Made by a program: the position numbers and the translations under genes. A stretch of 64,000 bases of DNA from Thermomonospora echinospora (lineage in GTDB: Bacteria; Actinomycetota; Actinomycetes; Streptosporangiales; Streptosporangiaceae), in the NCBI RefSeq assembly GCF_900108175.1, contig NZ_FNVO01000007.1:34321-98320 (forward strand), read 5' to 3'. Below, piece after piece: positions 1 through 7,945 of the stretch (position 1 is the stretch's first letter; each line of letters opens with the position of its first letter). The notes beneath the pieces were generated by a model that was not told the DNA's origin, did no database searches, and saw nothing but the letters and a program-made list of their open reading frames with translations.

Positions 1-335
1 AGGCCTATCACGTGGTCATGGACTCCGCGACGGTCGGCATCCCCAAGGGGCACCCCGACTACTACAAGCTCGACGTCTACTACGCGGTGCGGATCTCCAA
101 CAGCGGCGAGTTCACCCACAGCGCCCCGTGGTCGGTGGGCTCGCAGGGCACCGCCAACGTCAGCCACGGCTGCGTCAACATGAGCCCGAAGAACGCCGCC
201 TGGTTCTACCGGTTCAGCCGGCGCGGCGACATCTACAAGATCACCGGCACCGACCGTGAGCTGGAGTGGAACAACGGCTGGGGCTACTGGCAGCTGTCCT
301 GGAACGAATGGCGCAAAGGCAGCGCCCTCGACTGA
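1..335 (+). CDS. L,D-transpeptidase (YkuD domain), C-terminal part, 5' truncated by the window edge
   Basis: The reading frame is open from base 3 and ends at the TGA at 333-335, so only about 110 C-terminal residues are seen. The motif SHGCVNMS is the catalytic His-Gly-Cys signature of YkuD-type L,D-transpeptidases. These enzymes make 3-3 cross-links in peptidoglycan outside the membrane. The tail after the motif, with aromatic GWGYWQLSWNEW, resembles the C-terminal extension of actinobacterial secreted L,D-transpeptidases such as the mycobacterial Ldt enzymes. The N-terminal signal or lipobox and the Ig-like domains would lie before the window. Confidence 0.9.
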   Translation, partial: AYHVVMDSATVGIPKGHPDYYKLDVYYAVRISNSGEFTHSAPWSVGSQGTANVSHGCVNMSPKNAAWFYRFSRRGDIYKITGTDRELEWNNGWGYWQLSWNEWRKGSALD

Positions 336-340
336 CGGAA

Positions 341-370
341 CCGGGCCCGCCCCCGAGGGGACGGGCCCGG
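341..370. terminator. Stem-loop between convergent genes
   Basis: A 9-bp G+C stem (CCGGGCCCG at 341-349 with CGGGCCCGG at 362-370) closes a 12-nt loop, 5 nt after the L,D-transpeptidase stop and 19 nt before the stop of the convergent peptidase gene. There is no U-run, which is usual for actinobacteria. It probably works as a bidirectional terminator. Confidence 0.6.
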
Positions 371-389
371 TTCAGCGGCCGGTCACCGG

Positions 390-1802
390 TCAGAGCGGAG
401 GCCGCCTGACCTGCAGCTCGTCGTAGCCGTCGAGCGGGCTGACCCCCTTGAGCCGGACCGAGGCGGTGTCGCCGACTCCGGCCCAGCGCCGCAGCGCCGC
501 GATCGCCTGCTCGCGCTGCCCGGCGGGCAGCGCCCGGATGAGCTGGGCGCTGTGGTTGAGGCCGGGCACCTCGTACCACAGCGAGTCGCGGGTGCCGCGG
601 CCCAGCCGGAACGGCTCGGCCCCCCACGGGTCGTTGCCGCCGTACAGGAACATCAGGCGGTTACCGTGGGAGCGGACCCACCGGTCGATGTCGGCCATCA
701 CCACTGGGTTGAAGCGCATCTGGGCGCGCAGGTCGGCGGGCATGAACGCGCGCGGCCGGTAGATCTCGGGGTAGTTGCGCACGTCCTTCAGGTAGCGGAA
801 CTTGGGCTCGGGCCAGCCGAGCTGGGTGCCGGCCTGGAAGTAGTACGGCAGGTACGGCGCCAGCCCCTGGTCGGTGTAGAAGGAGAAGCCCGCCACCGAG
901 TCAACGAAGTCCCACAGCGTGTCGGTGGAGGCGTTGGCGGACGGCACCTGGGCGCAGTCGGCCTCCAGCGAGTACTGCCAGAAGGCCCACTCGACGTCGA
1001 GCACGGTCGCCTCCAGCGCCCGGTCGGCGTTGCCGAGGTTGCCGAACGTGAAGCCGTTCTCCTTGGCGTACGCCTCGTACCGCGGCACGAACTCCGCACG
1101 CCGCTCCAGCACCTCGTGCTGGACGTCCTTGAGCGCGTTGCGGCACGACGGGTCGGAGCCGACCTTCTCGAAGAACCGGTCGTAGGCCTTGTCCTCGCTG
1201 TTGACCACGTCGTTGGGCGCGACGTACGACACCGTCGCGTCCACGTCCGCCGGGTAGAAGCGGCGGTGGTAGATCGAGGTCATGCCGCCCTTGCTGGCCC
1301 CCGTCGACACCCACTTGGCGGAGTAGACCGGCTTGAGCGCCTTCACCAGCCGGTGGTGGTCGGTGGCCGCCTGCCAGATGGTCAGGTCGGACCAGTCGGC
1401 CGGCTGTGGCCGGGAGGGGGTGAAGAACCGCTGCTCGACGGAGATCTGGTTGCCCTCCAGCAGCTGGGTGGGCTCGGAGCGGGAGGCCGTCTCCCGCAGG
1501 TTGTAGCCGGTGGTGTGCAGCACCATCGGACGGCCGGTGTCCTTGTGCAGCAGGGTGAACCGCTGCTCGAACGTGCCCGTGCCCGGCTTCCGGTGGTCGG
1601 CGGGCTGCCGGTAACTCAGCAGGAAGAAGCGGTAGTCGGCGGCCCCCGACGGCCGCTCCCACAACACCTTCATGCCGGGGATGGCGTTCAGCCGCTCGAC
1701 GATGTCACCCGCCGGCGCCGCGTGCGACGGGATCGCCGTCCCCACGCCCAGCATCCCGGCGACGGTCACGGCCGCGAGCACCCGTTGGCCCCAGCCTCTC
1801 AT
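390..1802 (-). CDS. Secreted tripeptidyl aminopeptidase, peptidase family S37 (PS-10)
   Basis: The protein has 470 residues. An N-terminal signal (basic MRGWGQR, hydrophobic core, cleavage near SHAAPA) indicates Sec export. The motif GASKGG near residue 170 carries the nucleophilic serine of the alpha/beta-hydrolase fold. A GGNDPWGA segment and a later LNHS segment supply the expected Asp and His. The family, known from Streptomyces tripeptidyl aminopeptidases, removes tripeptides from protein N-termini. The ATG at 1802 is chosen because GGAGG lies 5 nt upstream; the GTG at 1808 overlaps that ribosome site. It is convergent with the L,D-transpeptidase gene and appears monocistronic. Confidence 0.88.
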   Translation of the reverse strand: MRGWGQRVLAAVTVAGMLGVGTAIPSHAAPAGDIVERLNAIPGMKVLWERPSGAADYRFFLLSYRQPADHRKPGTGTFEQRFTLLHKDTGRPMVLHTTGYNLRETASRSEPTQLLEGNQISVEQRFFTPSRPQPADWSDLTIWQAATDHHRLVKALKPVYSAKWVSTGASKGGMTSIYHRRFYPADVDATVSYVAPNDVVNSEDKAYDRFFEKVGSDPSCRNALKDVQHEVLERRAEFVPRYEAYAKENGFTFGNLGNADRALEATVLDVEWAFWQYSLEADCAQVPSANASTDTLWDFVDSVAGFSFYTDQGLAPYLPYYFQAGTQLGWPEPKFRYLKDVRNYPEIYRPRAFMPADLRAQMRFNPVVMADIDRWVRSHGNRLMFLYGGNDPWGAEPFRLGRGTRDSLWYEVPGLNHSAQLIRALPAGQREQAIAALRRWAGVGDTASVRLKGVSPLDGYDELQVRRPPL

Positions 1803-1919
1803 CCGCACCTCCTAGAGCAGTGAGCCATAGACGCCGCGACCTTAGGTGCGGAAGGCCCCCCTGTGCCATTTGCCCGTTCCGTTTCGTTACAGACCTGTAG
1901 CACAGCGAATCGGCCAGAC

Positions 1920-2250
1920 GACAGGACTACCCCACTGCCTCCACCTCCGGAACCCCTCGCACCGGACAACCGAATCCGCCCCGATCTGACCCGCTACCGC
2001 GTTTCCCCCGAACGACCGCCCCAGGCCCCCCGAACCCCGGCAAGGACAGCGGACAACAGCAAACCCACATCAGCCGCCCACCCCTGCCGAACCCCCACAA
2101 AAAACAAAACAGCCCCCGACCCGCGAACAGCAGGATCGAGGGCAAAACCCCACATCAGAAACCCGGGCGACCTCCCGGACAAAAACGCAGTACCTCACAC
2201 CCGGCAGCACCAATGGCCTAGCACCACAAACACCGGAAGACCTCGCACCG
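1920..2250. other. A+C-biased, probably non-coding stretch
   Basis: The + strand here is strikingly rich in C and A and poor in G and T for over 300 bp, with runs such as CCCCCACAAAAAACAAAAC. Open frames cross it on both strands, but their products are low-complexity Pro/Thr/Arg strings with no ribosome site, and I recognise no family. It lies between the divergent start of the S37 peptidase and the tRNA-Met gene. Confidence 0.5.
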
Positions 2251-2255
2251 CCCCC

Positions 2256-2303
2256 GGCAGGGCGAAGCCCTGCCCCGGGGGGTCCGGGGGGTCGCCCCCC
2301 CGG
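2256..2303. repeat. Pair of very G+C-rich hairpins
   Basis: Two adjacent hairpins are visible: GGCAGGG/CCCTGCC around a CGAAG loop (2256-2274), and CCGGGGGG/CCCCCCGG around TCGC (2284-2303). Such paired hairpins are common intergenic elements in Streptosporangiales-like genomes and may act as terminators. They lie 63 bp past the 3' end of the tRNA-Met gene (transcribed leftwards), in the right place for transcript termination. Confidence 0.55.
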
Positions 2304-2365
2304 GCAGATACTGCGGGCCCCCCGCGAAGCCGATCAAAGATCGGCGAGTAGGCAGGGCCGGCGCG

Positions 2366-2439
2366 TGGGGCGGGTGGGGCTCGAACCCACGACCTACGGA
2401 TTATGAGTCCGCTGCTCTGACCGGCTGAGCTACCGCCCC
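2366..2439 (-). tRNA. tRNA-Met (CAU), elongator type
   Basis: The reverse strand folds as a 74-nt cloverleaf. The acceptor stem is GGGGCGG/CCGCCCC with discriminator A. It has TAGCTC at positions 8-13, an anticodon stem GCGGA/TCCGT around loop CTCATAA (anticodon CAU), a T arm GTGGG-TTCGAGC-CCCAC and no encoded CCA. The anticodon stem lacks the three G:C pairs of initiator tRNA, so it is elongator Met; a CAU isoleucine tRNA modified to lysidine is the other possibility. Confidence 0.93.
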
Positions 2440-2571
2440 CCGACGAGCTTCGAGCCGTGGTGACCCCCCATGCCCGCCGCGGCAATGATAGCCGCGGGGC
2501 CTCGTGCCGGGCCACCGGGAATCACAATGTCATGCCACAGGGGGACGTGGCATCTCATCCCTGGCGGCGAG

Positions 2572-2600
2572 TGACTTGTCCGGCGGGGCGTCGGTAGGGT
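2572..2600 (+). promoter_or_regulatory. Putative promoter of the lprG-P55 operon, leaderless
   Basis: A TAGGGT hexamer at 2595-2600 lies exactly 7 nt before the ATG of the lipoprotein gene, with TGACTT 17 bp upstream of it as a weak -35. No Shine-Dalgarno sequence precedes the ATG. This TANNNT-N7-ATG layout is the usual signature of leaderless transcripts in actinobacteria. Confidence 0.4.
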
Positions 2601-2607
2601 CCGCCGT

Positions 2608-3315
2608 ATGTCTTGGATCCGCAGTCGCATGTCCGTCATCCTCGTGTGCGCGCTGGCGCTGGCCGGCTGCTCGGGAGGTTCGGGAGGAGAGGACGCCGGC
2701 AAGCCGCTACCGCAGGGGCAGCAGACGCTGCGGCAGGCGTCGGAGGCGATGCGGAACCTCAAGAGCGTCGCCTTCACCATCGCCACCGAGGGCGAGCCCG
2801 CCGTCCCCGTCAAGGGGGGTGACGTCAAGCTGGTCAGGAGCGGCGACGCCCAGGGCAGGCTGCAACTGCAGCAGCTGGGGCTGACGCTGGAGACCGACTT
2901 CGTGCTGCTCGGCGACACCCTCTACTACAAGGGGCTGACCGGCAGCGGTTACCAGAAGGCGCCCAAGAGCCGGATCCTGGCGCTGTACGACCCGTCGGCC
3001 GTGCTGGACCCCGAGCGGGGCATCTCCGGGATGCTGGCGGCGGCGCGCTCGGCGCAGCCGGAGGCCGTCGAGAAGGTCGGTGGCAAGGACGCCTACAAGA
3101 TCAAGGTGACGCTGCCCAAGGACGCGGCCGGCGGGCTGATCCCCGGGGTCACGCAGGACCTGGCCGGGCATGTGTGGATCGCCACCGCCGGTCACCGGCT
3201 GCTCAAGGTGCGCGGCCAGCTTCCGCCGGCCTCCGGTGACGACGGCGGAAAGAGCGCCGTGGTGATCACGTTCACCGAGTTCGACGCCGACTACCAGATC
3301 ACCGCTCCGGCGTAG
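2608..3315 (+). CDS. lprG: LprG/LppX-family lipoprotein
   Basis: The protein has 235 residues. The N-terminus is a lipoprotein signal ending in lipobox LAGC (Cys21), followed by a Gly/Ser-rich linker and a single LppX_LprAFG-type domain. Family members are beta/alpha half-barrels that hold triacylated lipids in a hydrophobic pocket and sit on the outer face of the membrane. The gene is followed after 3 bp by a 14-helix MFS exporter. That is the same order as mycobacterial lprG-Rv1410c, whose products export triacylglycerides and lipoarabinomannan-type lipids. Function is inferred from this pairing and the domain. Translation probably begins on a leaderless mRNA. Confidence 0.85.
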   Translation: MSWIRSRMSVILVCALALAGCSGGSGGEDAGKPLPQGQQTLRQASEAMRNLKSVAFTIATEGEPAVPVKGGDVKLVRSGDAQGRLQLQQLGLTLETDFVLLGDTLYYKGLTGSGYQKAPKSRILALYDPSAVLDPERGISGMLAAARSAQPEAVEKVGGKDAYKIKVTLPKDAAGGLIPGVTQDLAGHVWIATAGHRLLKVRGQLPPASGDDGGKSAVVITFTEFDADYQITAPA

Positions 3316-3318
3316 CGG

Positions 3319-4878
3319 GTGGGCGGACCGGTGCGCGGGCGCGGCGTCGCGATCGGCGTCGGCGGCGTGGTGGTGCTGCTGGCGGCCCTGGACGCCTATG
3401 TCATCACCACGATCTTCTCCCAGGTGCTCGGCGATCTGGACGTCCCGGTCAACCGGCTGGAGCGGGCCGTCCCGATCCTGACCGGCTTCCTGCTCGGCTA
3501 CGTGGCGGCGATGCCGCTGCTGGGCCAGTTGTCGGACCGGTACGGGCGCCGCCCGCTGCTGCACGGCTGCCTGCTGGCCTTCGCGGCCGGGTCGGCGCTG
3601 ACCGCGCTGGCCGACGGGCTCGGGCTGATCGTGGCGGGCCGGGTGCTGCAGGGCGTCGCCGGCGGCGCCCTGCTGCCGGTGACCATGGCGCTGGCCGGCG
3701 ACCTGTGGCAGGACCGGCAGCGTCCGGTGGTGCTCGGCGCGGTCGGCGCGGTCCAGGAGTTGGGCAGCGTGCTGGGCCCGCTGTACGGGGCGGGGGTCAC
3801 GGCCTGGCTGGGCGGCTGGCGGGCGATCTTCTGGATCAACGTCCCGGTCGCGCTGGCGGCCATGGCGGTGGTGCAGCTCACGGTGCCGGCCGGGACGCGG
3901 CCGGTGCCCCGGCCCCGGGTGGACGTGGTGGGCGGGCTGCTGCTGGCGCTGGGGCTGGGCCTGCTGGTGGTCGGGCTGCACAACCCCGAGCCGGAGCGGG
4001 CGCCGCTGCCGCCCTGGGGGGCTCCGGTGATCGTCGCGGGGTTCGCGGTGCTGGCCGGTTTCGTGCTGTGGGAGGTCCGCGCGCGGACCCGGCTGCTGGA
4101 TCTGAGCGGGACGCGGCGGGGGCCGCTGCTGGCGACCCTGGCGGTCAGCCTGCTGTCGGGCGCCGCGCTGATGGTCACGCTGGTGGACGTCCAGCTCGTC
4201 GCGCAGAGCCTGCTCGGCAAGGACTCCCTGGGCGGCACACTGGTCCTGCTGCGGTTCCTGGTGGCGCTGCCGGTGGCGGCGGTGCTGGGCGGGCTGCTGG
4301 CCCGCCGGGTCGGCGAGCGGTGGCCGATGGTGGCCGGGATGGCCGTCGCCGCGGTGGGCTACCTGCTGATCGCCGGCTGGCCCGCCGACCTGGCGGCCGC
4401 CTCGTACGGGCCGCTGCCCCGCATGGACGTGGATCTGGCCGTCACCGGTTTCGGACTGGGCCTGGTCATCGCCCCGGTGTCGTCGGCGGGGCTGCGGGTG
4501 GTGTCGGCCGCCCAGCACGGCGTGGCCGCGGCCGCCGTGGTGGTGACCCGGATGATGGGCATGCTGCTGGGCATCTCGGCGCTGTCGGCCTGGGGCCTGT
4601 ACCGGTTCCGGTCGCTGACCGAGGACCTGTCGATGCCGCTGCCGTTCGGCCTGCCGCCCGAGGAGGCCCGGCGGCAGGTGGCCGCCTACCAGGCGGCGCT
4701 GCAGGAGGCGCTGCGCACCGAGTACCGGGAGATCTTCCTCATCACCGCCGTGCTGTGCGCGCTGGGAGCCGTGGCCGCCCTGGCCGTGCAGGGCGCCCCG
4801 GCGCATTCGCCGCCGGCCGGCGCCGATGCCCCGCAGGTGGGTCGTGTGCCTGCCCCCGGACCTGGGCATACCTCCTGA
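3319..4878 (+). CDS. P55-type MFS exporter (14-helix, DHA2-like)
   Basis: This 519-residue membrane protein is almost exactly the length of mycobacterial Rv1410c/P55. After the first helix and a periplasmic turn, [13 protein letters not shown] matches MFS motif A (cytoplasmic loop 2-3), and fourteen hydrophobic segments follow. The GTG start lies 3 bp after the lprG stop, so the two genes are translationally coupled. In mycobacteria this pair moves triacylglycerides across the membrane and influences drug tolerance. The same partnership is likely here, while broad drug efflux is a secondary possibility. Confidence 0.85.
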   Translation: MGGPVRGRGVAIGVGGVVVLLAALDAYVITTIFSQVLGDLDVPVNRLERAVPILTGFLLGYVAAMPLLGQLSDRYGRRPLLHGCLLAFAAGSALTALADGLGLIVAGRVLQGVAGGALLPVTMALAGDLWQDRQRPVVLGAVGAVQELGSVLGPLYGAGVTAWLGGWRAIFWINVPVALAAMAVVQLTVPAGTRPVPRPRVDVVGGLLLALGLGLLVVGLHNPEPERAPLPPWGAPVIVAGFAVLAGFVLWEVRARTRLLDLSGTRRGPLLATLAVSLLSGAALMVTLVDVQLVAQSLLGKDSLGGTLVLLRFLVALPVAAVLGGLLARRVGERWPMVAGMAVAAVGYLLIAGWPADLAAASYGPLPRMDVDLAVTGFGLGLVIAPVSSAGLRVVSAAQHGVAAAAVVVTRMMGMLLGISALSAWGLYRFRSLTEDLSMPLPFGLPPEEARRQVAAYQAALQEALRTEYREIFLITAVLCALGAVAALAVQGAPAHSPPAGADAPQVGRVPAPGPGHTS

Positions 4879-4931
4879 ACAGAGGGCAGATCAAGCCTCT
4901 CGTCGGGAGCCCCTACCCGGGAGGTGGCACG

Positions 4932-5528
4932 ATGCGCCGGCCTGAAGGCGGAAAGGTCCCCACGAGACTGGGGCGCCTGCGGCGGCGGCTGGGATTCGAC
5001 CGCAATGGGATGCGCCGACGGATCGACCGCGTCCAGTGGGCGGTCGGCCTGGCGCTGGCAGCCGTGTTCCTGATGGTCGCCCCCATCCTGGCGACATGGG
5101 CCGGGACCTGGTCCTACGACCGTGGAATGCGGGGCGAGTCGCACGAGCGGGCCACCCGCCGGCAGGTGGTCGCCACGGTGACCGGGCCCGGCGTGGCCAG
5201 TGGCGAGCGCTATCTGAGTCAGACCGTCCAGGCGACCTGGCGGGCCCCTGACGGCACGCCGCGCACCGGCCGGATCCCGGCCTGGAAGGACGCCGGGCAG
5301 GGGGCCCGGCGGCACCTGTGGGTGGACGGCGCCGGTCATCCCACCTCCCGGCCCCGGCCGCACTCGCGCACCGTGGTGGACGCCGGCTATGCCGCGCTCG
5401 GCGCCACGCTGGCGGCGGGTCTTCCGCTGCTGGGCGTCTACGGCCTGGTCCGGCGGCGGTGCGACCGGGTGCGGGACGCCCTGTGGGACGAGGAGTGGTC
5501 GCGGATCGATCCGCACCGCATCAGCTGA
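4932..5528 (+). CDS. Rv1733c-like two-helix membrane protein
   Basis: A 198-residue protein follows the P55 gene by 53 bp. The ATG at 4932 has GGGAGG a few bases upstream. A basic N-terminus (RLGRLRRRL...RRRIDR) leads into a first membrane helix (about residues 36-58). An extracytoplasmic stretch with VVATVTGPG and QATWRAPDGTPRTGRIP follows, then a second helix (about 150-172) and a charged tail. This layout matches the actinobacterial Rv1733c family, whose function is unknown. It converges on the PucR-type regulator gene, separated by 24 bp. Confidence 0.75.
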   Translation: MRRPEGGKVPTRLGRLRRRLGFDRNGMRRRIDRVQWAVGLALAAVFLMVAPILATWAGTWSYDRGMRGESHERATRRQVVATVTGPGVASGERYLSQTVQATWRAPDGTPRTGRIPAWKDAGQGARRHLWVDGAGHPTSRPRPHSRTVVDAGYAALGATLAAGLPLLGVYGLVRRRCDRVRDALWDEEWSRIDPHRIS

Positions 5529-5552
5529 ACGGCCCGATCCGGCCGCTTCGGC

Positions 5553-6785
5553 TCAGGCGGGGCGTCGTTCGCGGGCGGCCGGGTCGCCGGCCGCCACCAG
5601 GTCGAGGGCGTCCAGGGCCAGGGCCAGTTCGACCACGTCGCGCGGCCGGTGCAGCGAGCGGGCGGTGAGCTGTTCCAGCCGGCGCAGCCGGTTGAACACC
5701 GTGTTGCGGTGGCAGTAGAGCCGGCCGGCCGTCCGCGCCGCCGAGCCCTCGCAGTCCAGCCAGGTCGCCAGCGTCTCCAGCAGGACCTCCCGGTCTACCG
5801 GGTCCAGGTCGGCCAGCGGACCGAGCACCGTGTCCCCCAGGTAGCCCGACAGCTCCGGCTGGGAGACCACCAGGGCGGCCGGCAGCCGTTCGTCCAGCCG
5901 GGCGATCCGCCGGTCGCCGGGCCGGCAGGTCTGCAGCGCGACCTCGGCCAGCCAGCGGGCGCGGCCGAGGGCGGCCAGCCCGTCCACCGCCGGGCTGATC
6001 CCCGCCTCGCCGGTGAACAGCGGCTCCAGCGCCGCCGCCGCGTCCGCGGGATGCCGCTCGCCCAGTTCCACCACGGCCATTTCGGTGTCGGCGCGCATCC
6101 GCCACACGAAGCGCAGCCCGCCCGCCCGTCCGGGGCGTTCGAAGCCGGGGTCGCGGCGGGGCGAGCGCAGCACCGCCACCGCGTACCGGCCGTGCACCGG
6201 CAGGTCGAGCGCGGCGGCGGCGGCCTTGGTCAGCCCGCCGTCGGCGCCGCGCCCCTCCAGCAGGGCGTCCAGCAGCGCGGCCATCCGCTCGTCGCTGCGC
6301 CGCAGCAGTTCCGACTCGGTGCGCCGGTAGGACTCGGCGACCGCGTTGGACTGGACCTCGTTGGTGTGCCACACAATGCTGGCGAAGCGCAGCAGCGCCG
6401 GCAGTGATCCGGGATCCTCCTCGGCGACGACCTCGATCATCGCCTCCCAGGTGAGCCGGCCGCCGATCCGGAACGAGCGCAGCAGCGACTCCAGCGGCAG
6501 GCCCTGCTCGGCGCGGCGGCGGCCGATGGACACCGCCGCCTCGACCGCGGGCTCCTCGCCCAGGGCGCGGCGGCCCATGTGGTCGATGCTCTCGCCGAGG
6601 ATGCCGTGGACGGTGCGCCACAGGTCGTCGTGGGGGACGAAGCCCGCATAGCCGGAGTCCTCGGCGAGGATCTCGGCGACCAGCCGGTCGGTCAGGTCGT
6701 CGAGCCGCTCCAGCAGCCGGCGGGACGCCGCGGCGGCCACCGCGGCCATGTTCTCGTCGGGGATGAGGGTCGTGGTAGAAGGCAA
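5553..6785 (-). CDS. PucR-family transcriptional regulator
   Basis: This is a helix-turn-helix regulator of about 410 residues. The C-terminal segment TLATWLDCEGSAARTAGRLY followed by CHRNTVFNRLRRLEQLT is the PucR C-terminal HTH. The middle resembles the degenerate GGDEF/CdaR domain and the N-terminus an RsbRD-like helical domain. I take the TTG at 6785 as start because GGGAGG lies about 10 nt upstream; an ATG at 6749 is the alternative. The gene is divergent from the ABC importer operon starting at 6995, so it is the probable local regulator of that operon. The ligand is unknown. Confidence 0.8.
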   Translation of the reverse strand: MPSTTTLIPDENMAAVAAAASRRLLERLDDLTDRLVAEILAEDSGYAGFVPHDDLWRTVHGILGESIDHMGRRALGEEPAVEAAVSIGRRRAEQGLPLESLLRSFRIGGRLTWEAMIEVVAEEDPGSLPALLRFASIVWHTNEVQSNAVAESYRRTESELLRRSDERMAALLDALLEGRGADGGLTKAAAAALDLPVHGRYAVAVLRSPRRDPGFERPGRAGGLRFVWRMRADTEMAVVELGERHPADAAAALEPLFTGEAGISPAVDGLAALGRARWLAEVALQTCRPGDRRIARLDERLPAALVVSQPELSGYLGDTVLGPLADLDPVDREVLLETLATWLDCEGSAARTAGRLYCHRNTVFNRLRRLEQLTARSLHRPRDVVELALALDALDLVAAGDPAARERRPA

Positions 6786-6842
6786 CGGGGTGGAACCTCC
6801 CAGGTGATGCGTGTCACCCTGCCATGGAACGTCCGCGCCCCG

Positions 6843-6901
6843 ACAGTGGGGTGACCCAAAACGCGGTTCCACTGTGAGACGACACAACCAGAACAATGTT
6901 C
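6843..6901. promoter_or_regulatory. Inverted repeats in the pucR-liv divergent promoter region
   Basis: Two dyads lie in the 209-bp divergent spacer: ACAGTGG (6843-6849) with CCACTGT (6869-6875), and the perfect 11-bp palindrome GAACAATGTTC (6891-6901). Either could be the operator of the PucR-type regulator. No known consensus is claimed. Confidence 0.4.
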
Positions 6902-6994
6902 AGTTGGACCTCTGACCCGACTTCGCGCAGGCTCTGGACGGTGTCGTAGCTCACATGCTGGTGTGCCTCCCACACGAAATCGATGGGAGGTGCC

Positions 6995-7792
6995 ATGGCG
7001 AGTGGGACGCTCGCGGTCGGCGGTCTCTCGGTGAGCTACGGCAAGGCCGTGCAGGCGCTGCGCGAGGTCTCCCTGGAGGTCCCCGAGGGCACGGTGACCG
7101 CCGTGCTGGGGGCCAACGGCGCGGGCAAGAGCACCCTGCTGCGGGCCGTCTCCGGGACCCTGCCGTTCCACCGCGGCTCGATCGAGGCCGGTGAGATCAC
7201 CCTGGGCGGCCGCCGGCTGAGCGGGCTGCGGCCCGACGCGGTGGTCGCCGCCGGGGTGGTCCAGGTGCCCGAGGGCCGGCGGGTCTTCGGCCGGCTCACC
7301 GTGGAGGAGAACCTGCGGGCCGGGGCGCTGGGCGCCCGGGACCGCTCGGGGGCGGCCGCCGCCCGCGAGCGGGTGATGGAGCTGTTCCCGGTGCTGGCCG
7401 AGCGGGCGCGGCAGCGCGCCGGGCTGCTGTCCGGCGGCGAGCAGCAGATGCTGGCCATGGGCCGGGCGCTGATGGCCCGGCCGAAGGTGCTGCTGCTGGA
7501 CGAGCCCACCCTGGGACTGGCGCCGCTGATGGCCGAGCGGATCGGCGAGACCGTGGCCGAGATCAACCGGCAGGGCACCGCCGTCCTGCTGATCGAGCAG
7601 AACGCCGCGCTGGCGCTGCGCCTGGCGAGCACCGCCCACGTGCTGGAGGTCGGCCGGGTGACGCTGTCCGGCCCGGCCGACGCGCTGGCCGCCAGCGACG
7701 AGGTGCGCCGCCGCTACCTGGGCGTCGGCGACGACGACGCGCTGGAGCCGCGGTTCCAGCGGCCGCCCACGCTGGAAAGGTGGGCCGGTTGA
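6995..7792 (+). CDS. livF: ABC transporter ATP-binding protein, LivF type
   Basis: The 265-residue ATPase carries Walker A GANGAGKST, signature LLSGGEQQM and Walker B VLLLDEP. The ending is typical of LivF rather than LivG. The ATG at 6995 is chosen because GGGAGG lies 4 nt before it, while the ATG at 6983 overlaps that site. It is the first gene of an importer operon livF-G-H-M plus binding protein for branched-chain amino acids or related small amides. It is divergent from the PucR regulator. Substrate cannot be read from the sequence. Confidence 0.88.
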   Translation: MASGTLAVGGLSVSYGKAVQALREVSLEVPEGTVTAVLGANGAGKSTLLRAVSGTLPFHRGSIEAGEITLGGRRLSGLRPDAVVAAGVVQVPEGRRVFGRLTVEENLRAGALGARDRSGAAAARERVMELFPVLAERARQRAGLLSGGEQQMLAMGRALMARPKVLLLDEPTLGLAPLMAERIGETVAEINRQGTAVLLIEQNAALALRLASTAHVLEVGRVTLSGPADALAASDEVRRRYLGVGDDDALEPRFQRPPTLERWAG

Positions 7793-7846
7793 CCCCGACC
7801 GCTCCGCCCGTCCTCCCCACCACACCGCAGATCATCGGAGGGTGCC

Positions 7847-7945
7847 GTGACCGTTTCCGGCCGCGCAGGCCGACCCCGCCGCCCGGGCCGCGGGCCCGGC
7901 CGCCCGCCCCGCGCGGGCACCTCCCCCGGGGCCGGTGCCCGGTGA
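7847..7945 (+). CDS. Possible 32-residue upstream ORF coupled to livG
   Basis: A GTG at 7847 has a near-ideal ribosome site (CGGAGGG) 4 nt upstream and opens a 32-codon frame rich in Arg, Gly and Pro. It ends in a TGA (7943-7945) overlapping the GTG of livG (7942) in the GTGA arrangement used throughout this operon. livG has no good ribosome site of its own. The peptide may exist only to couple livG translation to upstream ribosomes. Alternatively it is the remnant of a longer livG N-terminus displaced by a frameshift. Confidence 0.4.
   Translation: MTVSGRAGRPRRPGRGPGRPPRAGTSPGAGAR

Noticed and set aside
552..1823. Long + strand open frame opposite the S37 peptidase
   Set aside because: It is the antisense shadow of a gene with clear family motifs and gives a Val/Arg/Gly-rich product without any recognisable fold.
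1863..2351. 162-codon + strand frame in the A+C-biased region
   Set aside because: Low-complexity Pro/Thr/Arg product explained by base bias, no ribosome site, runs into the hairpin element.
2366..2439. Initiator tRNA-fMet
   Set aside because: The anticodon stem lacks the three consecutive G:C pairs of initiator tRNAs, and positions 1:72 are a normal G:C pair.
2707..4869. 720-codon - strand frame opposite lprG and P55
   Set aside because: Product is a His/Arg/Gln-rich low-complexity string; the opposite strand codes for two well recognised proteins.
7780..7941. Start of livG at GTG 7780
   Set aside because: It would add 54 Pro/Arg-rich residues overlapping the livF end; ABC ATPase homology begins only at about 7942.
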